64,000 nt of DNA, taken from NCBI GenBank assembly GCA_025716815.1, contig JAIXMN010000003.1, positions 310,001 through 374,000 on the forward strand. The letters are read 5' to 3'. Made by a program: the position numbers and the translations under genes. Position 1 is the first letter of the stretch. Each line of letters begins with the position of its first letter. This stretch comes from Dichotomocladium elegans. Lineage: Eukaryota; Mucoromycota; Mucoromycetes; Mucorales; Lichtheimiaceae. This document shows, piece by piece, positions 34,659-45,665 of the stretch. Below the pieces are notes generated by a model, which worked only from the letters and a program-made list of their open reading frames with translations, had not been told where the DNA came from and ran no database searches.

Positions 34659-36500
34659 ATGCCGAGGGAAACTGAAGGCGAGACAAGGCTACTTGATCCG
34701 CAAAAGGATGCCGTCACTGTAATGTCCAATGAGACTGTCTGTAAGCTGCCAACTTTTCCGATCCGCGAGCCTTCGCTCCTTTTTTTTTTGTTCCGGTCAT
34801 TTTCTTCCAGGAGATCTCATTTGGCTTTTCATGATCTTATTTAGTCCACCCACACACGCTCACAGCACTTGCTATGCTACTAGCATGGCTATTCTATGCG
34901 GCCGTACGCACAAACTATGAAGGCACTGAGACAAGCGTCAAACTGGGTATTTCAGCAGCTATGGGCTGCTTTGTGTTTATTGGCATGCTACAGTTTCGCG
35001 ATGGTCCGTTTATTCGGCCGAGCATACCTTTTTGGCGAGCTGTCCTCAGTTTGAGCGTCCTCTACCAACTCTTATTGGTTTTTCTGCTATTCTTGGTAAA
35101 AGAAGATTCCGACAAATCGGATTGGCGGCGGTCATAGCAACTGCAGAGGTGGTGGTAGTTGTGGTCGCGGTCGCTCCGCGTGACGGATGAGGGAAAATGC
35201 AATGTATATGTTGATCTCTTATGCTGAGGCGATGTACGTTAGAACAAGGACGAAGCACGTCGATTTATGGTCTATTTCGACAGCAACCTTGGCATTCAAT
35301 TGCCTGAGCGATCGTATGCCGAGAGTTGTGATCTATCAATGGATACCATTAAGGTGAGGGAACCGAATGTGCTTTTTTTGCGATGATGATCACGCTCATA
35401 TTTTCGTATTACTGTAGAACCAAATGGACATTTTCGTATTAGCACATATCCTTGGTTGGTACGGAAAATCGATCATCCTCAGGGATTATTGGATTTGCTG
35501 GATCCTCTCTGTTACCTTTGAATTCTGCGAATACTCACTTCAGCATCAACTCAATAACTTTGCGGAGTGCTGGTGGGATCATGTAAGTGCTGATGAGGTT
35601 CTGCGGATGATCGTGTGACCCAAAAAAAAATAAACGAGTGAATCGCCCTGTGACGCGTGCCACGTATACTCACGATACGATTTAGTGGATTCTCGATGTG
35701 CTGCTGTGTAACTGGGCAGGTATTTATCTTGGAATGAAGACATGTCGATACTTTGAGATGAAGGTATAACGAATAGGTTTTCTGGGTGGATGACCAAAGG
35801 ATTTAATGTGGCTAAAACAGTGATATATACTCTCAATAGGAGTACTCTTGGGTCGGATTCCGTCAGATCAAGGGACTTAAAGGGAAGGCAAAGCGTGCTG
35901 TTCAGCAGTTCACGCCTCATGACTGGACCCGCTTTGAGTGGAAGGCGACAAGCAACCCCAAAAATTACTTCGGTACGATTGCGTTAATGGCTGTCGTAAG
36001 TAAACGAAATAGTAGATCGTTTATGAATATGACTTACACAAAATGGAATTGATATAGATTCTTCAATGCGAGCTCAACTGCTTCTACCTCAAATACTTGC
36101 TTTGGATCCCGCCCGAGCACCCGCTTAACACTTACCGCCTTATTCTCATGTTTCTATTTGCGTTGCCAGCAGCACGAGATGTGTATCAACATTTAATGGA
36201 TAGGTAAGGGGGAAGAACAATGGTATCGACTTTGAATATGCAGCTGATTGCGATTAATACCGCAGTAACCGTACCAAACGCCTTGGAGCCCATGCATGGC
36301 TCATGATCTGCAACATCATGACGGAGACTATTATTTGTCTCAAATTTTCCGAGAACGAGTTCCCTGTGCCTGCTCCCATGGTTGTTAAGGTAGCTTGGTC
36401 TGTCGTCCTCATGCTGGTTCTCGTCGTATTTCCATTTTATCGCTTTATACTTCGGCCAAAACAACCCATTCAGCTTTCTGCAGACGAAAAGCAGGAGTAG
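34659..36500 (+). CDS. Phosphatidylserine synthase, base-exchange type (PTDSS-like)
   Basis: ER-membrane enzyme that swaps the head group of phosphatidylcholine or phosphatidylethanolamine for serine. Exons 34659-34740, 34845-35095, 35243-35353, 35418-35582, 35686-35763, 35840-35995, 36058-36203 and 36266-36500 join to 407 residues. It aligns by eye along the whole animal PTDSS1/2 family: HPHTLTALAMLLAWLFYAA in TM1, RDGPFIRPSIPFWR, LLLVFLLFL, FVLAHILGWYGKSIILRDYW, LQHQLNNFAECWWDHWILD then VLLCNWAGIYLGM (the family core), KGKAKRAVQQFTPHDWTRFE and HPLNTYRLILMFLFALPAARD, ending in several TM helices. This is not the CDP-diacylglycerol-dependent Cho1 type, which has a CDP-alcohol phosphotransferase signature that is absent here. 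The first exon was chosen because its phase fits the conserved HPHT block. Confidence 0.95.
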
Positions 36501-37729
36501 ACCAAAATGATAATGATAATACCGAAGCGATTGCAATTCTTTTTGTAATATAGACCCCCTCTTGTTGACTTTTTACATTCTATCCCCGCTCTCATTCCAA
36601 ATCACATCACTATCATGTAGTGAGCTGCTGGCCAAAAAAAAATAAATAAGCAAGGACCAACAACCATTAGCATTATTCCGATATTGTCGGCATTTGTCAC
36701 TTCTGTTGGTGGATCCGTTCAGGAGGGGACCAGTAGCACAGATGGTATCAACTCTTTGTCCACGTTGAAGGGCAACCTGCTCAATCCTTGAAGATACCAG
36801 GGGTAACGCACTAATACAATACCACCTTCCATTTTAAGGTGATATGTTTGCTAAAGCTACATCTGGTGATAATGTTTTCCTACATCATCTAATGGTCTTC
36901 TAGAACGAGCCCTCTGGTCTCGTGTAGCTCTTATACACTATTCGAGCTGCGAAGATGAGCGATGATCTCGTCATTCGCATCAGCGCCACCAGATTTATCT
37001 TCAGTTTGTAAAGGTATTTCCTTTTCTCTCCGCATGAATCATCCCGCGGTTACAGTTCTTTTTGATAATTCGCGGGGCATCTTATGACTTTTATATTGAA
37101 CGCTGACTTCTACGAAAGATGATATAGAAAAATACGAACGGGCCCGATGAGGAAAAGGAGAAGAAAAAGAGATAATAGAGAGCATACATCGAATAGTTAT
37201 TTTTAACATCCAAAGGCCATTAGTGTTTACCGAATAGTCTCCTTTTTCCAAGAGTAAATGAAGACAACGTGGGTATCAGCCATCATCAATTGACGCGAAC
37301 AATGTCTGTGACAATTTGAATGCATTGACAATTCATTGTATCTTTCACGTTTTTGATTGTCGCCAATAAGCCCACAGAAGGTAGCATGGAAAAAATATAG
37401 CTTCATTGTTTCACATCCGATGCATTATAACGAGGAGTCCAAAGGGGTTGTTGTTCTTAACTCTCCTTAAAGAAAAACAAATGATTTCCATCCTTTCGTG
37501 CATCATAGACATATATGGTGATCTGCAAGCAATCTGATGGAGTTGATCGTTGGTTGTAGCGCTGCCCTCTTTCAAAGCTTTATAATGGCTACCCTTATTT
37601 TATTTTAGTTTTTATATCATCTGGTAAAAAAAATATGCTATAGCTTTGCCATCATCTTCTGTTTTCTTCTTCCCCCGTAGTAAAAACAAAAGAAGTAGAA
37701 AAACTGCCTGAACCTACCGTACAGTTATT
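36501..37729. other. Intergenic, no gene seen
   Basis: About 1.2 kb of AT-rich DNA between phosphatidylserine synthase and the PH-domain gene, with an A-run near 36635 and no coding signal. Confidence 0.55.
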
Positions 37730-38696
37730 ATGTCTTCGTCTTTTGCAACTGTCATCACCCCCCCTCCTCGATCCTCGTCGCTCAGACGACCTGCTCGTGC
37801 GGGCTGGATGTCGAAACTGTCCACCCCGGGCATCACCAACAAGCCACGGTGGCACCCTCGATTCTTTGTCTTGGTCGATACCGAGTTACGGTGCTACCGC
37901 AACCAAGTAATATACAACTACACACGACAGGTGTCACCCATATAGAGTAACTGACAATAGTCCACCCCACCAGCACACAGACACACCCTCCTTCGTCATT
38001 CAACTCCTAGACACTTGCCTTGTGGTCCCTGTCGCCGCCCGTCGGATGAACTGTTTCCGCCTTGAGCCGGTTGTGATGAGTCAGCCAGGAAGCGGCAATC
38101 TTCGACCACTCACTCTAGCCTGTGAATCCGCTAAAGAGCTCGCAGATTGGGTTGGTGCGATCCAGCTACGACAAGACTACCCAAGCCGCGGCAGCGCCAT
38201 GCCTGCGAAGCTCTCGGTACATGCCGAACGACCATCCCCGCCGCCTGGAGCAACGACTTTGACGAGGGCCTTCACGGCTCCAACTAATAAGCCAACGATG
38301 ACTATCATGCAGCGGCGGCGTGGCGGCGGAAGTGGACCGCTGTCGCCCCTGTTAGTCCATCCGCTCGACCGCAGTGCTACAATGACCGCAAGAGTTGGAG
38401 CAAATCCGTGCTCCTCTTCTTCGTCACCGCCCTCTCCGTCATCCCCTCTCTCGTCTCCGAGCACCATCACCCTTTCGCCAACATCGCCACCGATCATCGT
38501 AACTCCTTACTGCAAAGCTAACCCGGTTTACATCACTGCCCAGACAACGCAAGCAGTAACGACAGTAGTTGGAACCCCTGACTCACATACCTGCTCCTCC
38601 TCTCGTCTTTTCGCCCCAGAAGCTACAAAGAACGACATGAGCACAGATGCCTATTCGCCAACCTATCTACAGTACAAAAAACAATTTCGTCTCTAA
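37730..38696 (+). CDS. PH-domain protein
   Basis: Small protein with an N-terminal pleckstrin-homology domain, probably binding a phosphoinositide or a membrane partner. Exons 37730-37906 and 37974-38696 give 299 residues. PH features: RAGWMSKLSTPGITNKPRWH then PRFFVLVDTELRCYRNQ (strands 1-4 with the W-x2-R-x-F-V-L core), DTPSFVIQLLDTCLVV, CFRLEP, and the C-terminal helix with the invariant Trp in ESAKELADWVGAIQLRQ (about 105-121). From residue 130 on it is low complexity, rich in Pro, Ser and Thr, with a PLSPLLVHPL motif and an SSSSSPPSPSSPLSSPS tract, as in fungal signalling adaptors. No second domain is visible. Partner and process unknown. Confidence 0.85.
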
Positions 38697-39409
38697 GAAC
38701 ATCCACCCACAGCTTAAATACGTATACAATCGCTTCGTTGTAATAACACAATATCTGTATAAAAGACGCCCAAAGCATACGTCTCATAAAGGCCCCGATT
38801 TTTCTTTATATATAGCTGTTGTACCATGACCATCATCTCGGATGTGAGCGATTTTATTTTTAAAAGAGGGGATATATCTATGGAGTCTACCTCGGGCATC
38901 ATTGACCGGGCGTAGACGCCTTGTTTCCTATTTTCCAAAAATAACGACGTACAAAATACGAAAAAAAAATCGCATCGATACTCAATAATCAGCTGAAAAC
39001 AGTAACTCTTCCTCGTACGCTTTAACTCACCTACGAAGAGTAGGAGGAGCAGAAAGGAACGGGGTGGGACAAGAGGTGGCAGCAGAAAGAAGGAGCGGGA
39101 CGTTGTCCAGGAGTTCCTCTTACATGACTCATCAAAGAAGGGTATACGATTGGAGTTCATGAAAAAGTGGATTTCTCGGCTGTCCGGTATTTATAGGAAA
39201 CCAAGGTGGGGAAACAAGTACAGTGCAGACAAGTTTAAACGTGCCCTTTCCTATTTTCATGGGTGAAAATGGCTATGTTGTGAACAGGCGATATTTTCTT
39301 GATGGTCAAGGTAAAGCATTGCATGAAGGGTAATCCATTCTATCAGAATGTCTCATATCGATGAATATGTGTGTACTAATTCACGTACACTGCACAAAGA
39401 ACTCACAGA
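38697..39409. other. Intergenic, no gene seen
   Basis: About 700 bp downstream of the PH-domain gene. A 148-codon minus-strand open frame at 38714-39160 is hydrophobic/low complexity and has no family mark. Confidence 0.5.
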
Positions 39410-39720
39410 CACCATGTCGGTGTCCTGTTTAGTTCGATTTCGGATCATAGTTTTCGACACTATAAGAGTGAGGGACGAATCCTTCGAATCACGCAACGGT
39501 GAGCTAGTCGATGCTTTACTGGTTTGGGTCATCCATGTCTCGCCTTCCAGGAACCTATTGCATTTTACTTTGCTCTTCACAACCGATAAAAATAAGTTCA
39601 ATAGGATGGAAGATAGACGCATCGATACCCTCGAGACCGGACTCTATTTTTGTGATTCTGCGACTTCAGAACTGCTAGGACACGACCTCGCTTTTGGAAT
39701 ACTGTGTTATGCAAAAGAAT
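39410..39720 (-). mobile_element. Tc1/mariner-like transposon relic D (C-terminal end)
   Basis: Only the 3' part of the transposase remains: LSVVKSKVKCNRFLEGET in an open segment near 39560, aligning with SVVKSKVKRNRCLESET of relic A and VKSKVKHNRFLDND of relic E. The downstream bases (GCATCGACTAG, TTCGAAGGATTC) also match the tails of those copies. It lies upstream of the LUC7 gene. Confidence 0.75.
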
Positions 39721-40250
39721 GTTCAAATAACTTCATAAGATGACGATGCTTCCTTGACAGTACCGTGGCCTGAACTACTGAAACGCCGATAAAGTCGGTA
39801 CCTGCAATAACGTGAAGGCGTGTTGCCACATAAATGTTTGTGGCCTCGAATGTATTTCCGGCGAGACATGCAGCAGAGTTCGATTTGCGAGCGGTCCTCT
39901 CCTCCTGATGAAAGCTGTGCCCTTCTCGAGGGCATCTCCAGTTCTGAACGCTTCTGTCTTCTGAGGCAATCTTTTTATTATATGCCATCAACCTGGAGAC
40001 TTTACCTTAGTTGGAAGATGCAAGGGAGAAGGAGGGAAGACTGGACGGTGTTGCGGTTGAAAATTTTTCCGTTCTCTGCCCGAAAACCGGTCCTTTCTAA
40101 TTGTGATGCCGCTTGCATAAAGCTGCTTCGTCGCAGACTATTCATGGACATGGATCGACGAACTGTGTCGGCGAGAGATCCACGCACAAAAGGCATGGGA
40201 ACGCTCAAACATTTGCATTAAATGGGAATTACTGACAGCTACATCAGTAG

Positions 40251-41312
40251 ATCGGCGACGAACTTACCGCGATCAGGGCGTGTGCATTGACTACCTCTGC
40301 GGACTCTGTCCAGTCGAACTGACAAGGTAAACAATGCGATTTCCCCTTTCTCCATCATCCTTATAAATCGTGCCACGCAACATGTTAATTTGTTCATCTG
40401 TTCTAGAGGACATGTAAGTCATCTTTTGTAACCGTAGCGTAGTCCGGCGATTCGCAACTGCAATCGTTAATGTCTACTACTTCGATCAGCCTTGCGGACG
40501 AGAGCACAACGATCAACTTCGTACGGAATATGAGCTTGATGTTCGACAGGATAGAAGCAAAGCCATGGACAAAGAACATCTTGCGAACCTTGAAAAGTTC
40601 CTAAGCCTACGTTATCACGACGCAGACGTTTGGAAGGCCCGGCTACGGGACTTGGCCAGAAAGAACCATGAAGTTGATAGAGCAGTAAGTAAAGATCCAT
40701 GCAAGCACACGATTCCCAATGCATATGCTGATGGAAGTGATTACTTGTAGCGCCTAGGGTTCGAAAAAATACATAACAATGCATTCAAGATGTTGAATGG
40801 TGCAGAAAAGCTAGGTCAGCGTTAAGATTGTGCTTACTTAGTGAATGACCTCGCTGACCGACTTGACTGTTTGCTGCCTTTCCACAGCTGCTGACGGAAA
40901 ACTGCCAGAAGCACGAGAGGCTTTAGAGAATGCGCGATCAGAACTTAAAGGCAGGAAAGACCTAGAAGTAAGCGTTGGTCGACCCATCTTGGATAGCCGG
41001 CTACTCATCGGTTTTATTTTCCTCAGATTATCATTTCGAGAACATTTACAGCTCCCCACCAAAAGGAACCTGCGCTGGATATTTGTGTGACATGTGGGAT
41101 CTTTTACCTGATATCATCTTCAGAGGCACATACTTCCTCACGCGTACGTCACTGTGTCTTCCGCATTCACGCTGCTTTGACTGATGGGCACGTTTATGAT
41201 CCTTTAGCAACACATTGCCTATGACGAAATTCGGAAAGCAGTGCTTGAAATCCGTACGAGGCTCGGAATCCCACAAAATCAGAAAATCGGTCACGGTGCA
41301 GCAACGTCATGA
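40251..41312 (+). CDS. LUC7-like U1 snRNP protein, 5' end not resolved
   Basis: Splicing factor of the U1 snRNP that helps select 5' splice sites. Consistent exons: 40251-40326, 40407-40413 (7 nt), 40490-40684, 40751-40814, 40888-40967, 41027-41143 and 41208-41312; all phases agree. First zinc finger: YRDQGVCIDYLCGLCPVELT then RGHPCGREH (CCCH, with a linker a few residues shorter than usual). Then the helical region EYELDVRQDRSKAMDKEHLA and ADGKLPEAREALENARSELK, typical of LUC7 proteins. Second zinc finger: ALDICVTCGIFYLIS with HTSSRQHIAYDEIRKAV, C-x2-C-x11-H-x5-H. There is no Arg/Ser tail; the protein ends NQKIGHGAATS. The first coding exon (family start resembling MxxLLDxLMG) was not found upstream of 40251, so the gene is either longer with a distant 5' exon or truncated. 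Downstream lies the cyclin gene, same strand. Confidence 0.85.
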
Positions 41313-41876
41313 CCAACATTTTCAATACCAAACCTTATGTAAAGATTCCGTATCGCTGAGCTACCGTGGATTGGCAAAGTATGGCGTAGTCTGTCTTCCC
41401 AATTAGAAATGTTTATGATATACATAAACCAATATCATGGACCAAAACAACCCGCTTGAAAGAGTACAGCTCTTCATCAGATCATTGACTTTCCACGTGA
41501 CCCAACGCCAAAATGTAATCAGATGTACGCCTGGAGATAAATCAGTATGCTTATCCTTATATCCAGGATGGAAGCGAACTATTACGACATTTTTGGATAC
41601 TGTGGTGCCCAATTGGAAATTCTGAATCCTCAGGTCTAGGACAGCCGCTGTCATCACCAACGGCATAGTACTTCCTATTGATTACTCATTTCAGAATGGG
41701 AATGGATAGCGTGGGGTGAGAAGCCGGGGGGCGGGAGAGAGTCAGCGGTTCATAAAATACCTTATACCCTTACTCTCTGCACGTCGGTCGGGGTTGTTAG
41801 AGCAAAATCAGCGGGTTCTTGTCAACTCTCTCTTTTTTTTATATTGCCCTTTTTTGCCCAGTTCCCGACGAAGACA

Positions 41877-43167
41877 ATGAGAGGATCGTCTCCAATTCCG
41901 CTTACACGACCTTCGACACCACTTAAAATCACATGTGGCCAATCCTTTCGGCGCCGGTTCCGCCCCTATTTTACCAAGCGGCAGCTGTCAACCCTGGCGA
42001 GCCTTAAGCGATCCATTGCTGGCCCATTCGCCTTCAAAGAGCCAGCAGCACGTAACTCAGGATGCAAATTCATACAGCAAGTGTGTAAAAAGCTGGGATT
42101 GTGAGTATTCTACGAAGACCTCAGTTGGATCGCATTTGCGTTCTGGACATTCAACGCTAATGTACACACATTCAATGGCGTTAGTCCGCAAGCAACGACA
42201 AGCACGGCACAAGCGCTATATCATCGATTTTACCTATACTACTCTATTCGCGATTATACTCCGCAGGTATTCCACATTATCTTTCTCGTTCGCTTCGCTA
42301 AAGCTGATCATGGGGTGGGGAACGGAACAGGATATCGGTGTAACTTGCATCTTTGTGGCATCCAAAATTGAAGAAACGGTGAAAGGGCTCAAGGATATTT
42401 TCGTGGCGGTGCACAGTGTGCGTTATCCAGAAAGCGCAGAATTAGATCCGGAACAGATCTCTGAAGAAAGGCGGCGGAAGATTATCGGCTATGAAAAGCT
42501 ATTATTGGAGACGATATGCTTTGATTTCCAGCAGCGTCATCCGTACACGTATATCGTCAAATTTGTAAAGTGGATACAGGCTCTTCAGGCATTGGACGGA
42601 AAAAAGCTGGCTCAGAAAGCGTATGCTTTGGCGGTCGACAGGTATGCCATATGAACCATGGTTAAGGAGACGCAAAATCTGAAGGAAAGATTACATCGAT
42701 TCAGCTATCGCACACCTCTCTGCGTCGAATACCCTGCCCACACAATCGCAGCAGGATGCATTTACCTGGCATCCATGCTGCTAAAGGAAGGGGACGAATT
42801 ATTCCGTGGGCTCGCGAATGATCAACCATGGGATCAGCTATTCTGCTCTCGGATGGAAGACATTGAAGGTGAGAGGTAGGACGAGAAAGAAAACAAGTGG
42901 TTTGACCAAATTGAAAATATAGACGTGTGTCAGCAAATACTTGATCTCTATATTCACAGCGGAACTCCTCACGATGCTGAGTATTACACTTCATTCAAAA
43001 TCAGAATCAATGAGCAAGCACTGGAACGAGGAACGGATCCAAATATGGACGAGTTCACCAGGGAAGAGCTTACGACTCAAGTAACAGATTGGCAGTTTGA
43101 TGGAACAAGCTCTCCTTTGTATGCTGTAAACACTAACCAACATACTGCTACATATGAACTCGGTTAA
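41877..43167 (+). CDS. Cyclin K/T-type cyclin (Ctk2-like)
   Basis: Regulatory subunit of a transcriptional CDK, which phosphorylates the C-terminal domain of RNA polymerase II. Exons 41877-42100, 42185-42266, 42331-42641, 42705-42868 and 42923-43167 join to 341 residues. First cyclin box: FKEPAARNSGCKFIQQVCKK, TTSTAQALYHRFYLYYSIRD, then DIGVTCIFVASKIEETVKGL with the Lys and Glu that contact the kinase. The sequence EKLLLETICFDFQQRHPY and YIVKFVKWIQ is typical of Ctk2/cyclin K. The second cyclin box includes HTIAAGCIYLASMLL and DVCQQILDLY. The C-terminus lacks the long Pro-rich tail of animal cyclin K. The start at 41877 is the first ATG of a continuous exon. Which CDK it pairs with (Ctk1/CDK12 or Bur1/CDK9) is not decided by sequence; the RYPES segment favours Ctk2. 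Confidence 0.9.
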
Positions 43168-44345
43168 TTAGAAATAGACTTTTGAGGTTTCAAAGTTAAA
43201 TTTCATACGCAATATAGTTGTGTAGGCGATGAGCTGAAGTGATCTGTAGATAGTAGTCTCCACTGTAAAGAGAGAAAGATAATACTAAAAGATGCAATGT
43301 TTCCATTCATTCTGAATATGCTAGGGCAGGACTATATGCTCTATGAATAGGTTTAGACGTGATATAGTTCCAGAGCAACAGCCCATCGATTTATCACATA
43401 AATCAGTTCCTACATATGTTAGGAACCGTTGAAGTGAACGCCTGTCCTTGACTATCGTCATATTGATCCGTTTCATTTACAATACTAAGTAGGATACAAT
43501 AATAACCTGTTCATCGGTAAGAACTAGGATTTGAATCTCCAAGAGTAGCTTGGGATGAGCTGACAATGAGTAGAACAGGACACTAGATAGGAGGATACGA
43601 AGTGCGGTCCATCAGGAAGATGACTAGAGGAAAGACGAGAAAATCAAGGCAAAAAAAAAAAATTACTCCCTGTAGTTGGTTACCAGGATAGATACTGATA
43701 CACCGTTAAGATCATATCATCGATAATTACGACAGGTTTGGGTAGACTCATCCACTGAAAAAGATCCTCATTTGCCCTGCTGCGCAGTAGATATCCACTA
43801 CCATCGCTCTTCAGATTGTGGCTCCTCGTTGAATATCAATTATTGAAAGATATGACTCATCGTTCCCATTGCGGCAAGTTTTCAGAGGAAACAAATGTCT
43901 AGCAGGGTCAGAAAGATTCAAAAAACGGGCAAAATGAGCATTGTTATGAAAAAGACCAATTACACGGGAATTCTACAGCATACACTGCCAAAATGTGATG
44001 GTCAACAAAATTGCTCCTCCCTCACAGAATTTTAGTTTTGAAAATAAAGTATCACCCCCAGCCCAAGTCCAGACACCCAATGTGTCAAATTTGGCTTCCC
44101 ACTCCTGGTCTCAAGGATCCTAAGCATCTTAACCAACTTGCCTTCTAATTGATGCAACTACACATTAACGCTTACTGCAATTAAAGAACTGATTTGGACG
44201 ACCGATGAAGGCGGCAATAGATTCAGAAGACAATGCAGAATGTAATGTGACACTAGCCGAAGAATAAGCACCAGTCTAGTAGTATCACGTGACGAATATG
44301 GAATTAGTGAACATAATTTAATAATGCCATGCGCTAGCACGAAAA
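43168..44345. other. Intergenic, no gene seen
   Basis: About 1.2 kb of AT-rich DNA with an A-run at 43653-43663. No open frame of note. Confidence 0.55.
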
Positions 44346-44417
44346 GGAGCTATAACTCAGTGGTAGAGTGGAAGATTGCAGATCTTCTGGTCCTGGGTTC
44401 GATCCCCAGTGGCTCCT
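44346..44417 (+). tRNA. tRNA-Cys (anticodon GCA)
   Basis: Folds into a full cloverleaf of 72 nt: acceptor GGAGCTA with TGGCTCC (one G-U pair), D arm ACTC/GAGT, anticodon arm GAAGA/TCTTC with loop TTGCAGA (anticodon GCA), a 5-nt variable loop, and T arm CTGGG/CCCAG with loop TTCGATC. The discriminator base is T (U73), a Cys identity element. There is no intron and CCA is not encoded, as expected for a eukaryotic nuclear gene. A TTTT pol III terminator follows at about 44424. Confidence 0.97.
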
Positions 44418-44689
44418 CGGGTTATTTTAAATTTTCTGAAAACTGATGTTACACAAGCCTGTCATTCTTCTGTTTTATATGCGGCGATTCTTCTTTATTC
44501 CTACGCATAATTGTTATCTATTTATATTTGTCTTTTTTTTTTCCTGCCAGTTCCTTAGGATGCTTTAAACATTTATGACATCAAGATCGATTATAGCCAA
44601 CCAAAACGGTAAAGGGAATTCCAAAATGATTGCTTATCGTTCAAAGGGACACAACAAGCCTGTCGTAATCAAACAACTAATCATTTCAA

Positions 44690-45665
44690 TGCTGTCCCCT
44701 GACATAATTCTCGGGTTAGTTCTTTGATGCCATGGGCATATACCGTTATTCGAATTGAAGTCGCAAAGTTGGGCAAGGCCATGTCGTTCATGGGCATGGC
44801 TGCCCTGAAGCTATGAATCATGACATTGATGAGGAAATGTACTGTGTACAATCCGTTTGGTCTCATCTAGAATATCTGCGTACAGGTGTAATCCTGACCT
44901 TGTTGCTCAGCATACCCCCGAGCGAAAAGATATGGACATTCTGATGAAGCATTGTTTCGGGAGTCCTGGATCTGGCGTAGAAGACGACGACCGTAACAGT
45001 GCAATGACTTGAGGCAATGGCATGGGTGGTCAGCCGGTATACAGGAATAGTGACGAAAAACACCCAAGAGCGCCTTGATTGAGTGTACCGATGGGACATG
45101 GCTGACATTGATCTTAAAGAATATCTTTTTATTTGAGGAGTCTGGTTTCCATATTAACATAAAGCGCAGTATGGCATGATCCAAGGAAGGGACGTTTGTA
45201 GTAGTTACAGTGCTAAAAAAAACGAGCAAAAACAACTAACCACCTTGGGAGCAACTTCGGCATTGTGCATCATTAAATGTAAGAGACCCCTATAACCAAC
45301 AACCAGAAAAAGAAAAGGAGTGAGATAGTCTATAAGTGCAAACAATAGAACTGCAATTGGACATTATCTCGGCCTTCTTAAGGCTACCATGGATGAAATG
45401 GGGTAAGCATGAACATACGAAGGGGCCATTATTTGGTAATGCATGATGCATCTGTTCATAAAACTGAGGATATCGATACACCTGCTTCCATCCTATTTGC
45501 CTGAATCCAATCCTATTGAACAGCTTTGGATGCTTGTGAAGAGCAAAGTAAAACATAATAGGTTCTTAGACAATGATGACCCGAAGCAATGAAACATCGA
45601 ATAGCTTAAAGTTGGGCGATTTCGAAGGATCCATCACTCATTCTTACAGGTGTCTGGTTCACTGT
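44690..45665 (+). mobile_element. Tc1/mariner-like transposon relic E, near full length
   Basis: Plus-strand copy beginning about 270 bp after tRNA-Cys. Readable blocks: an N-terminal GQGHVVHGHGCPEA at about 44775, DIDEEMYCVQSVWSHLEYLR at about 44820-44882 (matching relic A base by base over long stretches), the first-Asp block GVWFPYxHKAQYGMI at about 45135-45180, the decayed second-Asp block near 45440, and PSYLPESNPIEQLWMLVKSK at about 45487-45545. Numerous stops and frameshifts. The middle (HTH) part is shorter than in relic A. Confidence 0.82.

Noticed and set aside
38714..39160. 148-codon minus-strand open frame after the PH-domain gene
   Set aside because: Low-complexity, hydrophobic, no domain, and its right half is made of A/T-rich runs.
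41403..41666. Minus-strand ORF with SPGVHLITFWRWVTWKV, similar to the end of some Tc1 transposases
   Set aside because: The resemblance covers only about 17 residues, the acidic residue is missing, and no upstream DDE motif was found.
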